NCBI GenBank assembly: GCA_965267475.1
Contig: OZ254079.1
Span: 1 to 64,000 of the forward strand
Direction of reading: 5' to 3'
From: JBCBKU01 sp965267475
GTDB lineage: Bacteria; Pseudomonadota; Alphaproteobacteria; Rhodobacterales; Rhodobacteraceae
Length of the DNA: 64,000 bases
Shown here: in pieces, positions 55,464-64,000 of the stretch
Position numbering within the stretch: the first letter of the stretch is position 1
Layout: the number at the start of each line of letters is the position of its first letter
Position numbers and translations under genes: made by a program
Notes under the pieces: model-generated
Told to the model about the DNA's origin: nothing
The model's input: only the letters and a program-made list of their open reading frames with translations
The model's database searches: none

Positions 55464-55539
55464 TGGTGGAGCGTATCGGGATCGAACCGATGACCCCCTG
55501 CTTGCAAAGCAGGTGCTCTCCCAGCTGAGCTAACGCCCC
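55464..55539 (-). tRNA. tRNA-Ala (UGC)
   Basis: A 76-base tRNA with encoded CCA, opening GGGGCGTTAGCTCAGCTGGG. The anticodon TGC is in CTTTGCAAGC. It is the usual second tRNA of the 16S-23S spacer. Confidence 0.97.
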
Positions 55540-55548
55540 AAATTGTGA

Positions 55549-55625
<77 letters not shown>

Positions 55626-55745
55626 AGAAACGGGCGGTACCCGTCTTGTACTGAAGAGATATGAGGACGGCCTGGACCGTGATGTATGTCTCTTGCGAGA
55701 CTGCTAAGTACTTCACGAACCAAGCGAACTTGGCTGCTAGAAGCG

Positions 55746-57216
<1,471 letters not shown>

Positions 57217-57446
57217 AAAAGCTCTTACGAGCTTATCCTTGACGTTCGAACCTCTGCACATCGAACCGGGTGTGACCCCGGTTCAGTCATCTGTTTGATG
57301 TGCTTCTGGTTTCATAAGAAACCGAAAGCCGTTCAAACAGTGAAGCTGACCTTCCATGATCGAGCCGAAGCCCTAGGAAGTCGATATGCAGTTGTTTGTC
57401 CATCGAAAGGACCAAACCGCCCACATATCTCTTCAGTAACCAGCGA

Positions 57447-57457
57447 TTTCAAAGAGC
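57447..57457 (-). promoter_or_regulatory. boxA-like antitermination signal of the rRNA leader
   Basis: Minus-strand GCTCTTTGAAA matches boxA (E. coli GCTCTTTAACA) and lies in the leader about 230 bases before 16S. NusB-S10 binding here would protect the rRNA transcript from Rho termination. Confidence 0.65.
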
Positions 57458-57564
57458 GAAGAAACAAAATTGACCGATGCGCCGTAAACCTTTCTCGGCG
57501 CGCCCGCCTCATCTGCTTCTATTTTGTTTACCTCGCGGCCGTCGCTGACCGTTCGGTGAGGGGC

Positions 57565-57593
57565 TATGTACGCACCCACACACCCCTTCGCAA
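57565..57593 (-). promoter_or_regulatory. candidate rRNA operon promoter
   Basis: Minus-strand TTGCGA (57593-57588), 17-base spacer, TACATA (57570-57565). AAAAAATCAC immediately upstream resembles an UP element, and GCCCCTCACC follows as a G/C-rich discriminator. Transcription would start near 57558, about 340 bases before 16S. Confidence 0.55.
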
Positions 57594-57763
57594 GTGATTT
57601 TTTCACTGACCATGTCTTTTTTTTGGCAGGCCCCCAACACCCACAAAATAAGGGGGTTTCACGGGGTCCTGCCACAATTCAGGACAGCCGCGGCGCAAAA
57701 TTCTTCTGAAGATGACGCGGCGTCCCTTGCTTGGAGTGAGTCTTCCACAGATTCTTGGGGGAC

Positions 57764-58381
57764 TCAGGCAACCGGTGCGCGGGTGCGTTTGCGGTTCAGT
57801 TTCACCCGAAGGGCCAACAACCCGACGATGACAAGCAGGTAAACGATGGGTTGGATCTGAAAGCCCTTGGCCTGCATCAGATAGTGGACACCGCCCAGGA
57901 TGACCGCGCCGTAGACAAGCTTGTGCATCTTGCGCCAGGCCGCCGCGCCCATCTTCCGGATCGAAAGATCGTTGGACGTGATCGCCAAGGGGATCAGCAG
58001 AACAAATCCGGCCATTCCCACCGTGATATAGGGCCGCTTCAGAATGTCTTTCCAAATTTCGCTCAACCACTGAACGTCTAGGATCAGCCAAACAAGAAGA
58101 TGCGCCAGAATATAGAAGAACGCGACCAGACCGATCGCGCGTCGATACTTGATCAGGTTCAGCTTCAGATAGGTCCGGGCGGGCGTGATCAGCAAACTGG
58201 CGATCAGGACCTGAAGGCCCCACAAGCCAAGCCGATGCTCGATCGCTTTCACGGGCTCCGGTCCCAGCTGGCCGGAAATGCCAGCCCAGAACACCCAGAC
58301 AATCGGAAACACCGCGATCACATAGATGGGCCAGGCCGGTATCTTTCGGGCCCAGCCGTTTATGCGATCAGTCAGCGCCAT
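57764..58381 (-). CDS. msrQ: methionine sulfoxide reductase heme-binding subunit MsrQ
   Basis: A 205-residue inner-membrane heme protein that supplies electrons to MsrP. It has about six hydrophobic helices. The heme-ligand histidines are in the ferric-reductase-like pattern (IEHRLGLWG near 47, FYILAHLLV near 92, KLVYGAVILGGVHYL near 155). It follows msrP with an ATGA overlap. Confidence 0.95.
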   Translation of the reverse strand: MALTDRINGWARKIPAWPIYVIAVFPIVWVFWAGISGQLGPEPVKAIEHRLGLWGLQVLIASLLITPARTYLKLNLIKYRRAIGLVAFFYILAHLLVWLILDVQWLSEIWKDILKRPYITVGMAGFVLLIPLAITSNDLSIRKMGAAAWRKMHKLVYGAVILGGVHYLMQAKGFQIQPIVYLLVIVGLLALRVKLNRKRTRAPVA

Positions 58382-59292
58382 CAGAAGTTTTCGGACAGAT
58401 CCATCCCGCTATACAAAGAAGCCACTTCTTCTTCATAACCGTTAAACATCAACGTGGGCACCCTTTTCGCGAACAGACCGCCGCCAATGACCCTTTCGCT
58501 GGCCTGGCTCCACCGCGGATGATCCACCGTCGGGTTCACGTTCGAGTAGAACCCGTACTCTTTCGCGCTGTACTTGTTCCACGCCGTGGCGGGAACGGTA
58601 TCGGTCAGCGTCATCCGTACGACCGACTTGATCGACTTGAAACCGTACTTCCAGGGCACGACAAGCCGGATCGGCGCACCGTTCTGGTTCGGCATGTCTT
58701 TTCCATAGATGCCAGTCGCCATCAGCGTCAGCGGATGCATCGCCTCATCAAGTCGTAGCCCCTCGACATAGGGCCACTCGATGATCGGGAACTTCACACC
58801 TGGCATCTCTTCCGGCCGAAGCAGCGTCTCGAATGCGACATACTTGGCCGAGGACTGTACGCCCACCTGATCCAACAGATCCTTCAGCTCGAACCCATTC
58901 CAGGGGATGACCATCGACCAGGCTTCGACGCAGCGGAAACGATAGATCCGCTCTTCAATGGACTTGTCCTTCAGGATGTCCGCCAGATCATAGGTGCCGG
59001 GACGATCCACAAGACCGTCCACCTTGATCGCCCAGGGGTCGGTTGTCATTTGTCCGGCATGTTTCTTCGGATCACCCTTGTCCGTCCCGAACTCATAGAA
59101 GTTGTTGTAGGACGTGATGTCCTCATACGAATTGGGCTCCAGCTCCGCGCTGGCCCGCGCCCGACCGGCACCGCCAATCGCGGCGATCGACCCTGCGGCT
59201 GCGACACCTCCGATGATTTGACGCCGGTTCACATAGGCATGTTCGGGCGTGACATCGCTCCACTTCAGTTTGCTTTTGTACCGACCAGCCAT
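58381..59292 (-). CDS. msrP: protein-methionine-sulfoxide reductase catalytic subunit MsrP
   Basis: A 303-residue molybdopterin enzyme that repairs oxidised methionine in periplasmic proteins. The twin-arginine signal is VNRRQIIGGVAAAGSIAA. The cofactor Cys is in RFRCVEAWSMVIPW near residue 135, followed by ETLLRPEEMPG and the closing LMFNGYEEEVASLY. The ATG at 59292 preceded by GGAGGGAAC gives the usual N-terminus. It overlaps msrQ. It relies on the molybdenum-cofactor genes found at 3364 and 16536-20595. Confidence 0.96.
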   Translation of the reverse strand: MAGRYKSKLKWSDVTPEHAYVNRRQIIGGVAAAGSIAAIGGAGRARASAELEPNSYEDITSYNNFYEFGTDKGDPKKHAGQMTTDPWAIKVDGLVDRPGTYDLADILKDKSIEERIYRFRCVEAWSMVIPWNGFELKDLLDQVGVQSSAKYVAFETLLRPEEMPGVKFPIIEWPYVEGLRLDEAMHPLTLMATGIYGKDMPNQNGAPIRLVVPWKYGFKSIKSVVRMTLTDTVPATAWNKYSAKEYGFYSNVNPTVDHPRWSQASERVIGGGLFAKRVPTLMFNGYEEEVASLYSGMDLSENF

Positions 59293-59499
59293 AAGTTCCC
59301 TCCAACGTGTTCTGCTTGTTTCTAAGGAGTCACGTCCCCCCAAACCAACAAACTGTTCTCACAAACCTGTGCGTCCCTGAAATCAAACTTTTGAATTGTC
59401 GGGTCACGGTTGCTCACGTTTTTGTGATTGGATCTGCGCAGAAGGCCGCGCTTAGCGCGCTTGCCCGACGGATCAAATGCAATCGGCAAAAACCCCCTG

Positions 59500-59528
59500 T
59501 GATCCAGCCCCCCGATCCCTTCGTAACT
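59500..59528 (+). promoter_or_regulatory. candidate ECF (RpoE/ChrR-type) promoter of the fasciclin gene
   Basis: TGATCC at 59500-59505, 17 bases, then GTAACT at 59523-59528. TGATCC is the -35 element of the Rhodobacter RpoE (singlet-oxygen) regulon. It lies 53 bases before the first fasciclin start. The -10 match is approximate. Confidence 0.5.
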
Positions 59529-59580
59529 CTGCGCGATGCCACAACACGAGCATCGCTCATTCAATTCGGAGGACTATCAA

Positions 59581-60063
59581 ATGCTTCGCAGAACTCTTCT
59601 TTCGATCACCGCCGCCGCCCTCGTCGCCGCTCCTGCTTTCGCAGGCGGGATGAAGAAAGACATCGTCGACACCGCCGCTGGCGCCGGTTCCTTCAACACG
59701 CTCGTCGCCGCGGTCGAAGCCGCCGGTCTGGTTGAAACCCTGAAAGGCGACGGACCGTTCACGGTCTTTGCTCCGACGGACGAAGCCTTCGCCGCGCTGC
59801 CGGAAGGTACGGTCGACAACCTTCTTAAGCCGGAAAACAAGGACCAGTTGGTTGCTGTCCTGACCTATCACGTTGTTCCGGGCAAAGTGATGTCCGGCGA
59901 TCTGTCCAACAACATGATGGCCACGACCGTCGAAGGCTCGGACGTCACGATCATGACCGACGGTGGCGTCAAAATCGACGAAGCCAGTGTCGTAACCGCC
60001 GATATCGAAGCAACGAACGGCGTCATCCACGTGATCGACACAGTGATCCTGCCGGGCTCGTAA
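59581..60063 (+). CDS. exported fasciclin-domain protein 1
   Basis: A 160-residue secreted protein with signal peptide MLRRTLLSITAAALVAAPAFA and a single fasciclin (FAS1) domain. The H1 motif is GPFTVFAPTDEAFAALP and the H2 motif is LTYHVVPG. GGAGGACT precedes the ATG. FAS1 domains mediate adhesion or protein contacts. A second copy lies 78 bases downstream. Confidence 0.94.
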   Translation: MLRRTLLSITAAALVAAPAFAGGMKKDIVDTAAGAGSFNTLVAAVEAAGLVETLKGDGPFTVFAPTDEAFAALPEGTVDNLLKPENKDQLVAVLTYHVVPGKVMSGDLSNNMMATTVEGSDVTIMTDGGVKIDEASVVTADIEATNGVIHVIDTVILPGS

Positions 60064-60082
60064 GAGACCTGTCAGATCAAAC

Positions 60083-60107
60083 GGCAGGGCGGGTTCACCG
60101 CCCTGTC
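60083..60107 (+). terminator. hairpin between the two fasciclin genes
   Basis: GGCAGGGCGG and CCGCCCTGTC (60083-60092 and 60098-60107) form a ten-base stem (one G-U) with a five-base loop, and GCAATTTC follows. The weak T content suggests an attenuator or mRNA stabiliser rather than a full terminator. Confidence 0.55.
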
Positions 60108-60141
60108 GCAATTTCAATACAATTCCGGAAGGGGGACACCC

Positions 60142-60633
60142 ATGAACAGACGTTTCGCACTCAAATCGGTTGCAGTGGCGGGCCTCATGGCCATCACATC
60201 GGCCTGCGCGATGATGGATGACGGCGACGATATCGTCGATATCGCCGCATCCAATGATGATTTCTCGACCCTGGTGGCTGCCGTTCAGGCCGCAGGCCTG
60301 GTCGAGACATTGAAGGGCGACGGTCCCTTCACGGTTTTCGCGCCGACGAATGATGCCTTTGCCGCCCTGCCCGCCGGTACGGTCGAAAGCCTGCTTGAGC
60401 CCGAGAACAAGGATCAGTTGATCAAGATCCTGACCTATCACGTCGTGCCGGGCGCCGTGACCTCCGACCAGTTGGCGGGTCAGCGTCTGAATGTCGCAAC
60501 CGTGCAGGGCCAGACGGTCCATGTGGACGGCACAGACGGCGTGAAGGTGAACAAGTCGAATGTGATCCTGGCCGATGTCATTGCGACCAACGGCGTGATC
60601 CACGCGATCGATGCAGTATTGCTGCCGAAGTAA
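60142..60633 (+). CDS. fasciclin-domain lipoprotein 2 (tandem paralogue)
   Basis: A 163-residue paralogue of the preceding gene. The signal ends in the lipobox ITSAC, so this copy is membrane-anchored while the first is soluble. The domain shares GLVETLKGDGPFTVFAPT and LTYHVVPGA. GGAAGGGGG lies before the ATG. The near-identical segments mark a duplication. Confidence 0.93.
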   Translation: MNRRFALKSVAVAGLMAITSACAMMDDGDDIVDIAASNDDFSTLVAAVQAAGLVETLKGDGPFTVFAPTNDAFAALPAGTVESLLEPENKDQLIKILTYHVVPGAVTSDQLAGQRLNVATVQGQTVHVDGTDGVKVNKSNVILADVIATNGVIHAIDAVLLPK

Positions 60634-60640
60634 GACAACT

Positions 60641-60667
60641 GGCCGGTCCCGCCCCCCGGGACCGGCC
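60641..60667. terminator. terminator-like hairpin after the fasciclin pair
   Basis: GGCCGGTCCC and GGGACCGGCC form a perfect ten-base stem (60641-60650, 60658-60667) with a seven-base loop. No U-run follows, so it may act by itself weakly, or with Rho, between two convergent genes. Confidence 0.55.
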
Positions 60668-60676
60668 GCGCACGAG

Positions 60677-60859
60677 CTACCCCCCAGAGGTAACCTGAGC
60701 TTCGATGACATCCGACAAGATCGGGCCCATGATCACTGTGTTGTCTGTAATGACGAGGACAACAAACACGGCGAAGGTGACGATCCCAGCGCTCAGCACC
60801 ACCCAATCGGCTGACACAGCTCCGCTTTCGTCACAGATGAAGGCCTTTACTCGTCCCAT
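60677..60859 (-). CDS. Flp-type pilin-like small protein
   Basis: A 60-residue protein opening MGRVKAFICDESGAVSADWV, with a hydrophobic helix (about residues 20-45). The FxxDESGAVxxDWVVL pattern matches the Flp/type IVb pilin N-terminus. Flp pilins are cleaved after the Gly and assemble on tad secretion machines, but no tad or cpa gene is nearby. It converges on the fasciclin pair. Confidence 0.7.
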   Translation of the reverse strand: MGRVKAFICDESGAVSADWVVLSAGIVTFAVFVVLVITDNTVIMGPILSDVIEAQVTSGG

Positions 60860-61107
60860 AAAACGGACACCTACTCGTTACACACGCAGCCCCCAGAACA
60901 CACCCCATGACCGGACACTGGCAGACCGATGCGGGCCCGCCAACGGAAATGGCGAAAATGGGGCGGAAGGGCCGATTTTCGGCATATTTGGTTTCGGCGC
61001 CCGCAACAGTCCAAGACCAATCACAGGATTGAAACGCAATTCAGCCGAATCTTAACACGCAAGGGGCGAGTCGCATGGACCCGCCCTCTCGTTAGCATTC
61101 GCGAAAG

Positions 61108-63723
61108 TCAGTGAACGATGGCGTCTTCAGGCGGATGCCGGTTGGATGACGACACGCGATCTCCGACGATCAGCCCATCGACCCCGGCGCTAACAGGCAC
61201 CGTCGACCCATCCGCGATGTCGCCCGCCAAAAGCATCTCGGCCAACGGATCCTGAAGACTTCGCTGGATCACCCGTTTCAAGGGCCGCGCGCCATAGACC
61301 GGATCATAGCCTTCATCGCCCAGCCACTTGATCGCACCCTCGTCCAACTCAAGCACGATGTTCCGCTGGGCCAACCGCTTCGTCAGCCGTGCAAGCTGGA
61401 TCTCGACGATCCCGCCCATGTCTTCGCGGCTCAGCCGGTCAAAGATGATCTGATCATCCAGACGGTTCAGGAACTCGGGCCGGAAATGGGCGCGCACCGC
61501 ATCCATCACATCGCGTCGCGCCTGACCACTATCAGCGCCTTCGGCCAACTGGCTCAGCGCCTGCGACCCAAGGTTCGAGGTCAGGATGATCAGCGTCTGC
61601 TTGAAGTCGACCGTCCGACCCTGACCATCGGTCAGCACACCGTCATCAAGCACCTGCAACAGCACGTTGAAGACATCCGGGTGCGCTTTTTCAACCTCGT
61701 CGAACAGAACAACCTGATAGGGGCGCCTGCGCACGGCCTCAGTCAGCACTCCGCCTTCGTCATAGCCCACATACCCCGGGGGCGCCCCGATCAGACGGGC
61801 GACCGCGTGCTTCTCCATGAATTCTGACATATCGACCCGGACCATGGCGCTGTCATCGTCGAACAGAAACTCGGCGAGCGCTTTGGTCAGCTCGGTCTTG
61901 CCCACGCCGGTTGGCCCAAGGAACAGGAACGACCCCAGGGGGCGGTTTTCATCCTGAAGCCCGGCCCGCGCACGGCGAACGGCGTTCGACACGGCAGTCA
62001 CCGCAGCCGTCTGACCGATCACGCGTTTACCGATCTCTTCTTCCATACGAAGAAGCTTTTCGCGCTCACCCTCCAGCATCTTGGCCGTTGGAATCCCGGT
62101 CCAGCGTTCGACCACCTCGGCGATCTGCGCCGGGCGCACGGCCTCCTCGACCATCACGTCGGTTTCGGCCTCTTCCGCGGCCTCAAGCTGCTTTTCAAGA
62201 TCTGGGATCACGCCGTAAGACAGCTCTCCCGCCTTGGCGAGGTCACCGGCCCGCTTGGCCTGATCGAGTTCCGCCCGCGCCCGGTCGAGCTGTTCTTTCA
62301 ACCCCCGCGCGCTTTCCAGCTTGTCGCGTTCCGACTGCCACTGCGCCGTCATCTCGGCCGACTTCTGCTGAAGATCCGACAGCTCTTTTTCCAGCTTCTC
62401 AAGCCGGTCTTTCGACGCCTTGTCGTCCTCTTTCTTCAGCGCCTCGGCCTCGATCTGCATTTGCAGGATCTGCCGGTCGAGCGCATCCAGTTCCTCGGGC
62501 TTTGAATCCACTTCCATGCGCAGACGCGACGCGGCCTCGTCCATCAGGTCGATGGCCTTGTCCGGCAAAAACCGGTCGGTGATATAGCGGTGCGACAGCG
62601 TCGCCGCCGACACCAATGCGCTGTCCGAGATCCGGACGCCGTGGTGAAGTTCGTACTTTTCTTTGATGCCCCGCAGGATCGACACGGTGTCTTCCACGGT
62701 CGGCTCCTCGACCACCAAGGGCTGGAACCGGCGCGCCAAGGCCGCGTCTTTTTCGACATACTTGCGGTACTCATCCAGCGTGGTCGCACCGACACAGTGC
62801 AACTCACCCCGTGCAAGCGCCGGTTTCAACAGGTTCGACGCATCCATCGCCCCATCGGTCTTGCCCGCACCCACAAGCGTGTGCATCTCGTCAATGAACA
62901 GAATGATCTCGCCGGCCGCCGACATAACCTCGGACAAGACAGCCTTCAGGCGCTCTTCGAATTCGCCGCGATACTTCGCGCCTGCGATCAAAGCGCCCAT
63001 GTCCAGCGCCAGAAGTGATTTATTCCGCAGGCTTTCCGGCACGTCGCCATCGACGATGCGCATCGCCAACCCTTCGGCGATCGCCGTCTTACCGACGCCG
63101 GGTTCCCCGATCAGAACCGGGTTGTTCTTGGTGCGCCGCGACAAGACCTGCATCGCGCGCCGGATCTCGTCGTCACGTCCGATTATCGGGTCGATCTTGC
63201 CATCGCGCGCCCGCGCAGTCAGATCAGTCGCGTATTTCTTCAACGCGTCATAGCCTTCCTCGGCCGAGGCTGAATCCGCCGTCCGACCCTTCCGGATATC
63301 GTTGATCGCGGCATTCAGGTTCTGGGCCGTGACGGCGCCCGCTTCCAAGGCTTTCTTCGCCTCGGACCGGACCATGGCCAGCGCCATAAGGATCCGTTCC
63401 ACCGGGACAAAACTGTCGCCGGCTTTGGTCGCGATCTTCTCGGCCTCATCCAGAACCCGGACGGTCGATTGATCGGTATAGATCTGCGCCGCATCGCCCT
63501 GAACCTTTGGCGCCTTTGACAGCGTCAGATCCACGGACTCGATCACCCGCTCGGGCGCCCCGCCCGCGCGTTTGATCAGGTTGGCGGCAAGCCCCTGATC
63601 ATCATCTAATAAAGCTTTCAGCAAATGCTCGGGCGCCAGCCTTTGGTGGCTTTCCCGCATGGCGATCGTCTGGGCGGCGTTCAGAAAACCGCGCGACCGC
63701 TCGGTGAACTTCTCCAAGTCCAT
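61108..63723 (-). CDS. clpB: ATP-dependent chaperone ClpB
   Basis: An 871-residue Hsp100 disaggregase. The N-domain occupies about 1-145, NBD1 has Walker A GEPGVGKTA near residue 206, a coiled-coil middle domain spans about 405-525, and NBD2 has GPTGVGKTEL near 600. The VKYRGEFEERLK-type AKYRGEFEERLKAV and KGYVGYDEGG-type GAPPGYVGYDEGG pore loops are present. Start at 63723 has AGGAG upstream. A clear heat-shock promoter lies before it. It works with DnaK to recover aggregated protein. Confidence 0.97.
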   Translation of the reverse strand: MDLEKFTERSRGFLNAAQTIAMRESHQRLAPEHLLKALLDDDQGLAANLIKRAGGAPERVIESVDLTLSKAPKVQGDAAQIYTDQSTVRVLDEAEKIATKAGDSFVPVERILMALAMVRSEAKKALEAGAVTAQNLNAAINDIRKGRTADSASAEEGYDALKKYATDLTARARDGKIDPIIGRDDEIRRAMQVLSRRTKNNPVLIGEPGVGKTAIAEGLAMRIVDGDVPESLRNKSLLALDMGALIAGAKYRGEFEERLKAVLSEVMSAAGEIILFIDEMHTLVGAGKTDGAMDASNLLKPALARGELHCVGATTLDEYRKYVEKDAALARRFQPLVVEEPTVEDTVSILRGIKEKYELHHGVRISDSALVSAATLSHRYITDRFLPDKAIDLMDEAASRLRMEVDSKPEELDALDRQILQMQIEAEALKKEDDKASKDRLEKLEKELSDLQQKSAEMTAQWQSERDKLESARGLKEQLDRARAELDQAKRAGDLAKAGELSYGVIPDLEKQLEAAEEAETDVMVEEAVRPAQIAEVVERWTGIPTAKMLEGEREKLLRMEEEIGKRVIGQTAAVTAVSNAVRRARAGLQDENRPLGSFLFLGPTGVGKTELTKALAEFLFDDDSAMVRVDMSEFMEKHAVARLIGAPPGYVGYDEGGVLTEAVRRRPYQVVLFDEVEKAHPDVFNVLLQVLDDGVLTDGQGRTVDFKQTLIILTSNLGSQALSQLAEGADSGQARRDVMDAVRAHFRPEFLNRLDDQIIFDRLSREDMGGIVEIQLARLTKRLAQRNIVLELDEGAIKWLGDEGYDPVYGARPLKRVIQRSLQDPLAEMLLAGDIADGSTVPVSAGVDGLIVGDRVSSSNRHPPEDAIVH

Positions 63724-63796
63724 CGGTCTCTCCTTCCGTAAGCGCCCATATCGCAGCGCCCGCCTTCGCGGCACACCATTTCGGGCCTTGCGTTGG

Positions 63797-63825
63797 ATAT
63801 GGGGTGCGCCACCAATCCTCGCAAG
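63797..63825 (-). promoter_or_regulatory. RpoH (sigma-32) promoter of clpB
   Basis: Minus-strand CTTGCGA (63825-63819), 14-base spacer, CCCCATAT (63804-63797). This agrees with the RpoH consensus CTTGAAA N11-16 CCCCATNT. Transcription would start near 63790, 67 bases before the ATG. Confidence 0.85.
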
Positions 63826-63886
63826 TCTGTGATGCTTTCGAATACGCCCAATATGTGCTAACCCCGCAAAAGAAGATGGAGAGTCT

Positions 63887-64000
63887 ATGACCCGGTAATG
63901 CGGGGCCGCCGAAAAGCGCGGCCCATGACCAGACAGTGCGACCCGAGCCGCCGTGGCGGCCCTGTTTGGTTGGCGAAATCCCGACATTTCCACCGGATAT
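63887..64000 (+). other. candidate structured leader or leader peptide, incomplete at right edge
   Basis: GGAGAG precedes ATGACCCGGTAA (Met-Thr-Arg-stop), whose stop overlaps a second ATG in TAATG. Two imperfect repeats, ATGACCxGxxAxTGCG at 63887 and 63925, are 38 bases apart. Each is followed by a stem: GGGCCGC/GCGGCCC (63903-63924) and GCCGCC/GGCGGC (63947-63960). A plus-strand frame from 63925 stays open to the edge, 25 codons. It may be the 5-prime leader of an unseen gene. Confidence 0.4.

Larger units (their letters stand above)
57217..57763 (-). other. rRNA operon leader and promoter region
   Basis: A 547-base stretch without a gene between 16S and msrQ. It holds the boxA-like antitermination signal at 57447-57457 and a promoter candidate at 57565-57593. 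The part from 57594 to 57763 is A-rich on the minus strand just upstream of the promoter (UP-like) and GC-rich further up. An open frame of 146 codons on the plus strand is not credible. Confidence 0.7.

Noticed and set aside
59322..59564. 80-codon minus-strand frame upstream of msrP
   Set aside because: No ribosome site or family match; the region better serves as the divergent msrP/fasciclin promoter area.

Overview
The window reads as ordinary chromosomal DNA of a marine alphaproteobacterium in the Rhodobacteraceae (Roseobacter group). Supports seen directly are a GC-rich, densely packed layout with many ATGA or GTGA overlaps, an alphaproteobacterial rRNA operon (16S, tRNA-Ile, tRNA-Ala, 23S, 5S, with tRNA-fMet nearby), an acyl-CoA dehydrogenase of the DmdC-like class, phaAB, a DUF6173 protein, a small aa3 oxidase subunit IV, a DUF4175 protein next to lysA, and a zinc-ribbon protein divergent from ftsEX. 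No phage, insertion sequence, CRISPR array or plasmid gene was found.

Layout. 1-2506 (minus): pyrB, two small membrane-protein genes and a dihydroorotase-like gene that runs off the left edge. 2598-8849 (plus): a uracil-DNA glycosylase, moaB and an RND efflux adaptor/pump pair. 8846-16479: a DsbD-like periplasmic protein, YqgE, a Sua5-type enzyme, a DmdC-like dehydrogenase with an MBL-fold hydrolase, a string of small envelope or respiratory genes, and the AzlCD exporter. 16536-20595 (plus): a molybdenum-cofactor operon fdhD-mobA-mobB-unknown-moeA. 20592-24822: greA with a membrane protein, the divergent VOC/soxR pair around a near-perfect SoxR box, and ETF-ubiquinone oxidoreductase. 24922-33963: TPR protein, ispE, polyprenyl synthase, a tRNA methyltransferase, LysR with a divergent 37-residue protein, phaB/phaA and an EAL protein. 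34051-44610: TlpA, argH, two tiny lipoproteins, DUF2834, lysA, the DUF4175 protein, the zinc-ribbon protein, ftsE, ftsX, plsC and a PNPOx-like protein. 44614-50922: accA, a CoA-transferase/acyl-CoA dehydrogenase pair and the 5-oxoprolinase genes pxpABC. 51033-57600: the rRNA operon (minus), with a glycosyltransferase gene lying between 5S and tRNA-fMet. 57764-63723: msrPQ, two tandem fasciclin genes, a Flp-pilin-like small protein and clpB. The last 110 bases look like a structured leader for a plus-strand gene outside the window.

Functional links. moaB, fdhD, mobA, mobB and moeA make or insert molybdenum cofactor, and msrP uses a molybdopterin cofactor. Stress and repair themes recur: soxR with its VOC target, msrPQ beside fasciclin genes that carry an ECF-type promoter candidate, and clpB with a clear RpoH promoter. 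Carbon and reductant storage or fatty-acid use are represented by phaAB, accA, two acyl-CoA dehydrogenases and ETF-QO.

No large undescribed system is evident. The better leads are small: the non-catalytic-looking dihydroorotase with two membrane proteins in the pyr operon, the RNase H-like unknown in the mob operon, the 5S-to-fMet insertion with a terminator and a private fMet promoter, the fasciclin promoter, the tandem hairpins before lysA and the repeated, hairpin-rich leader at the right edge. All family assignments come from reading motifs, not from searches.
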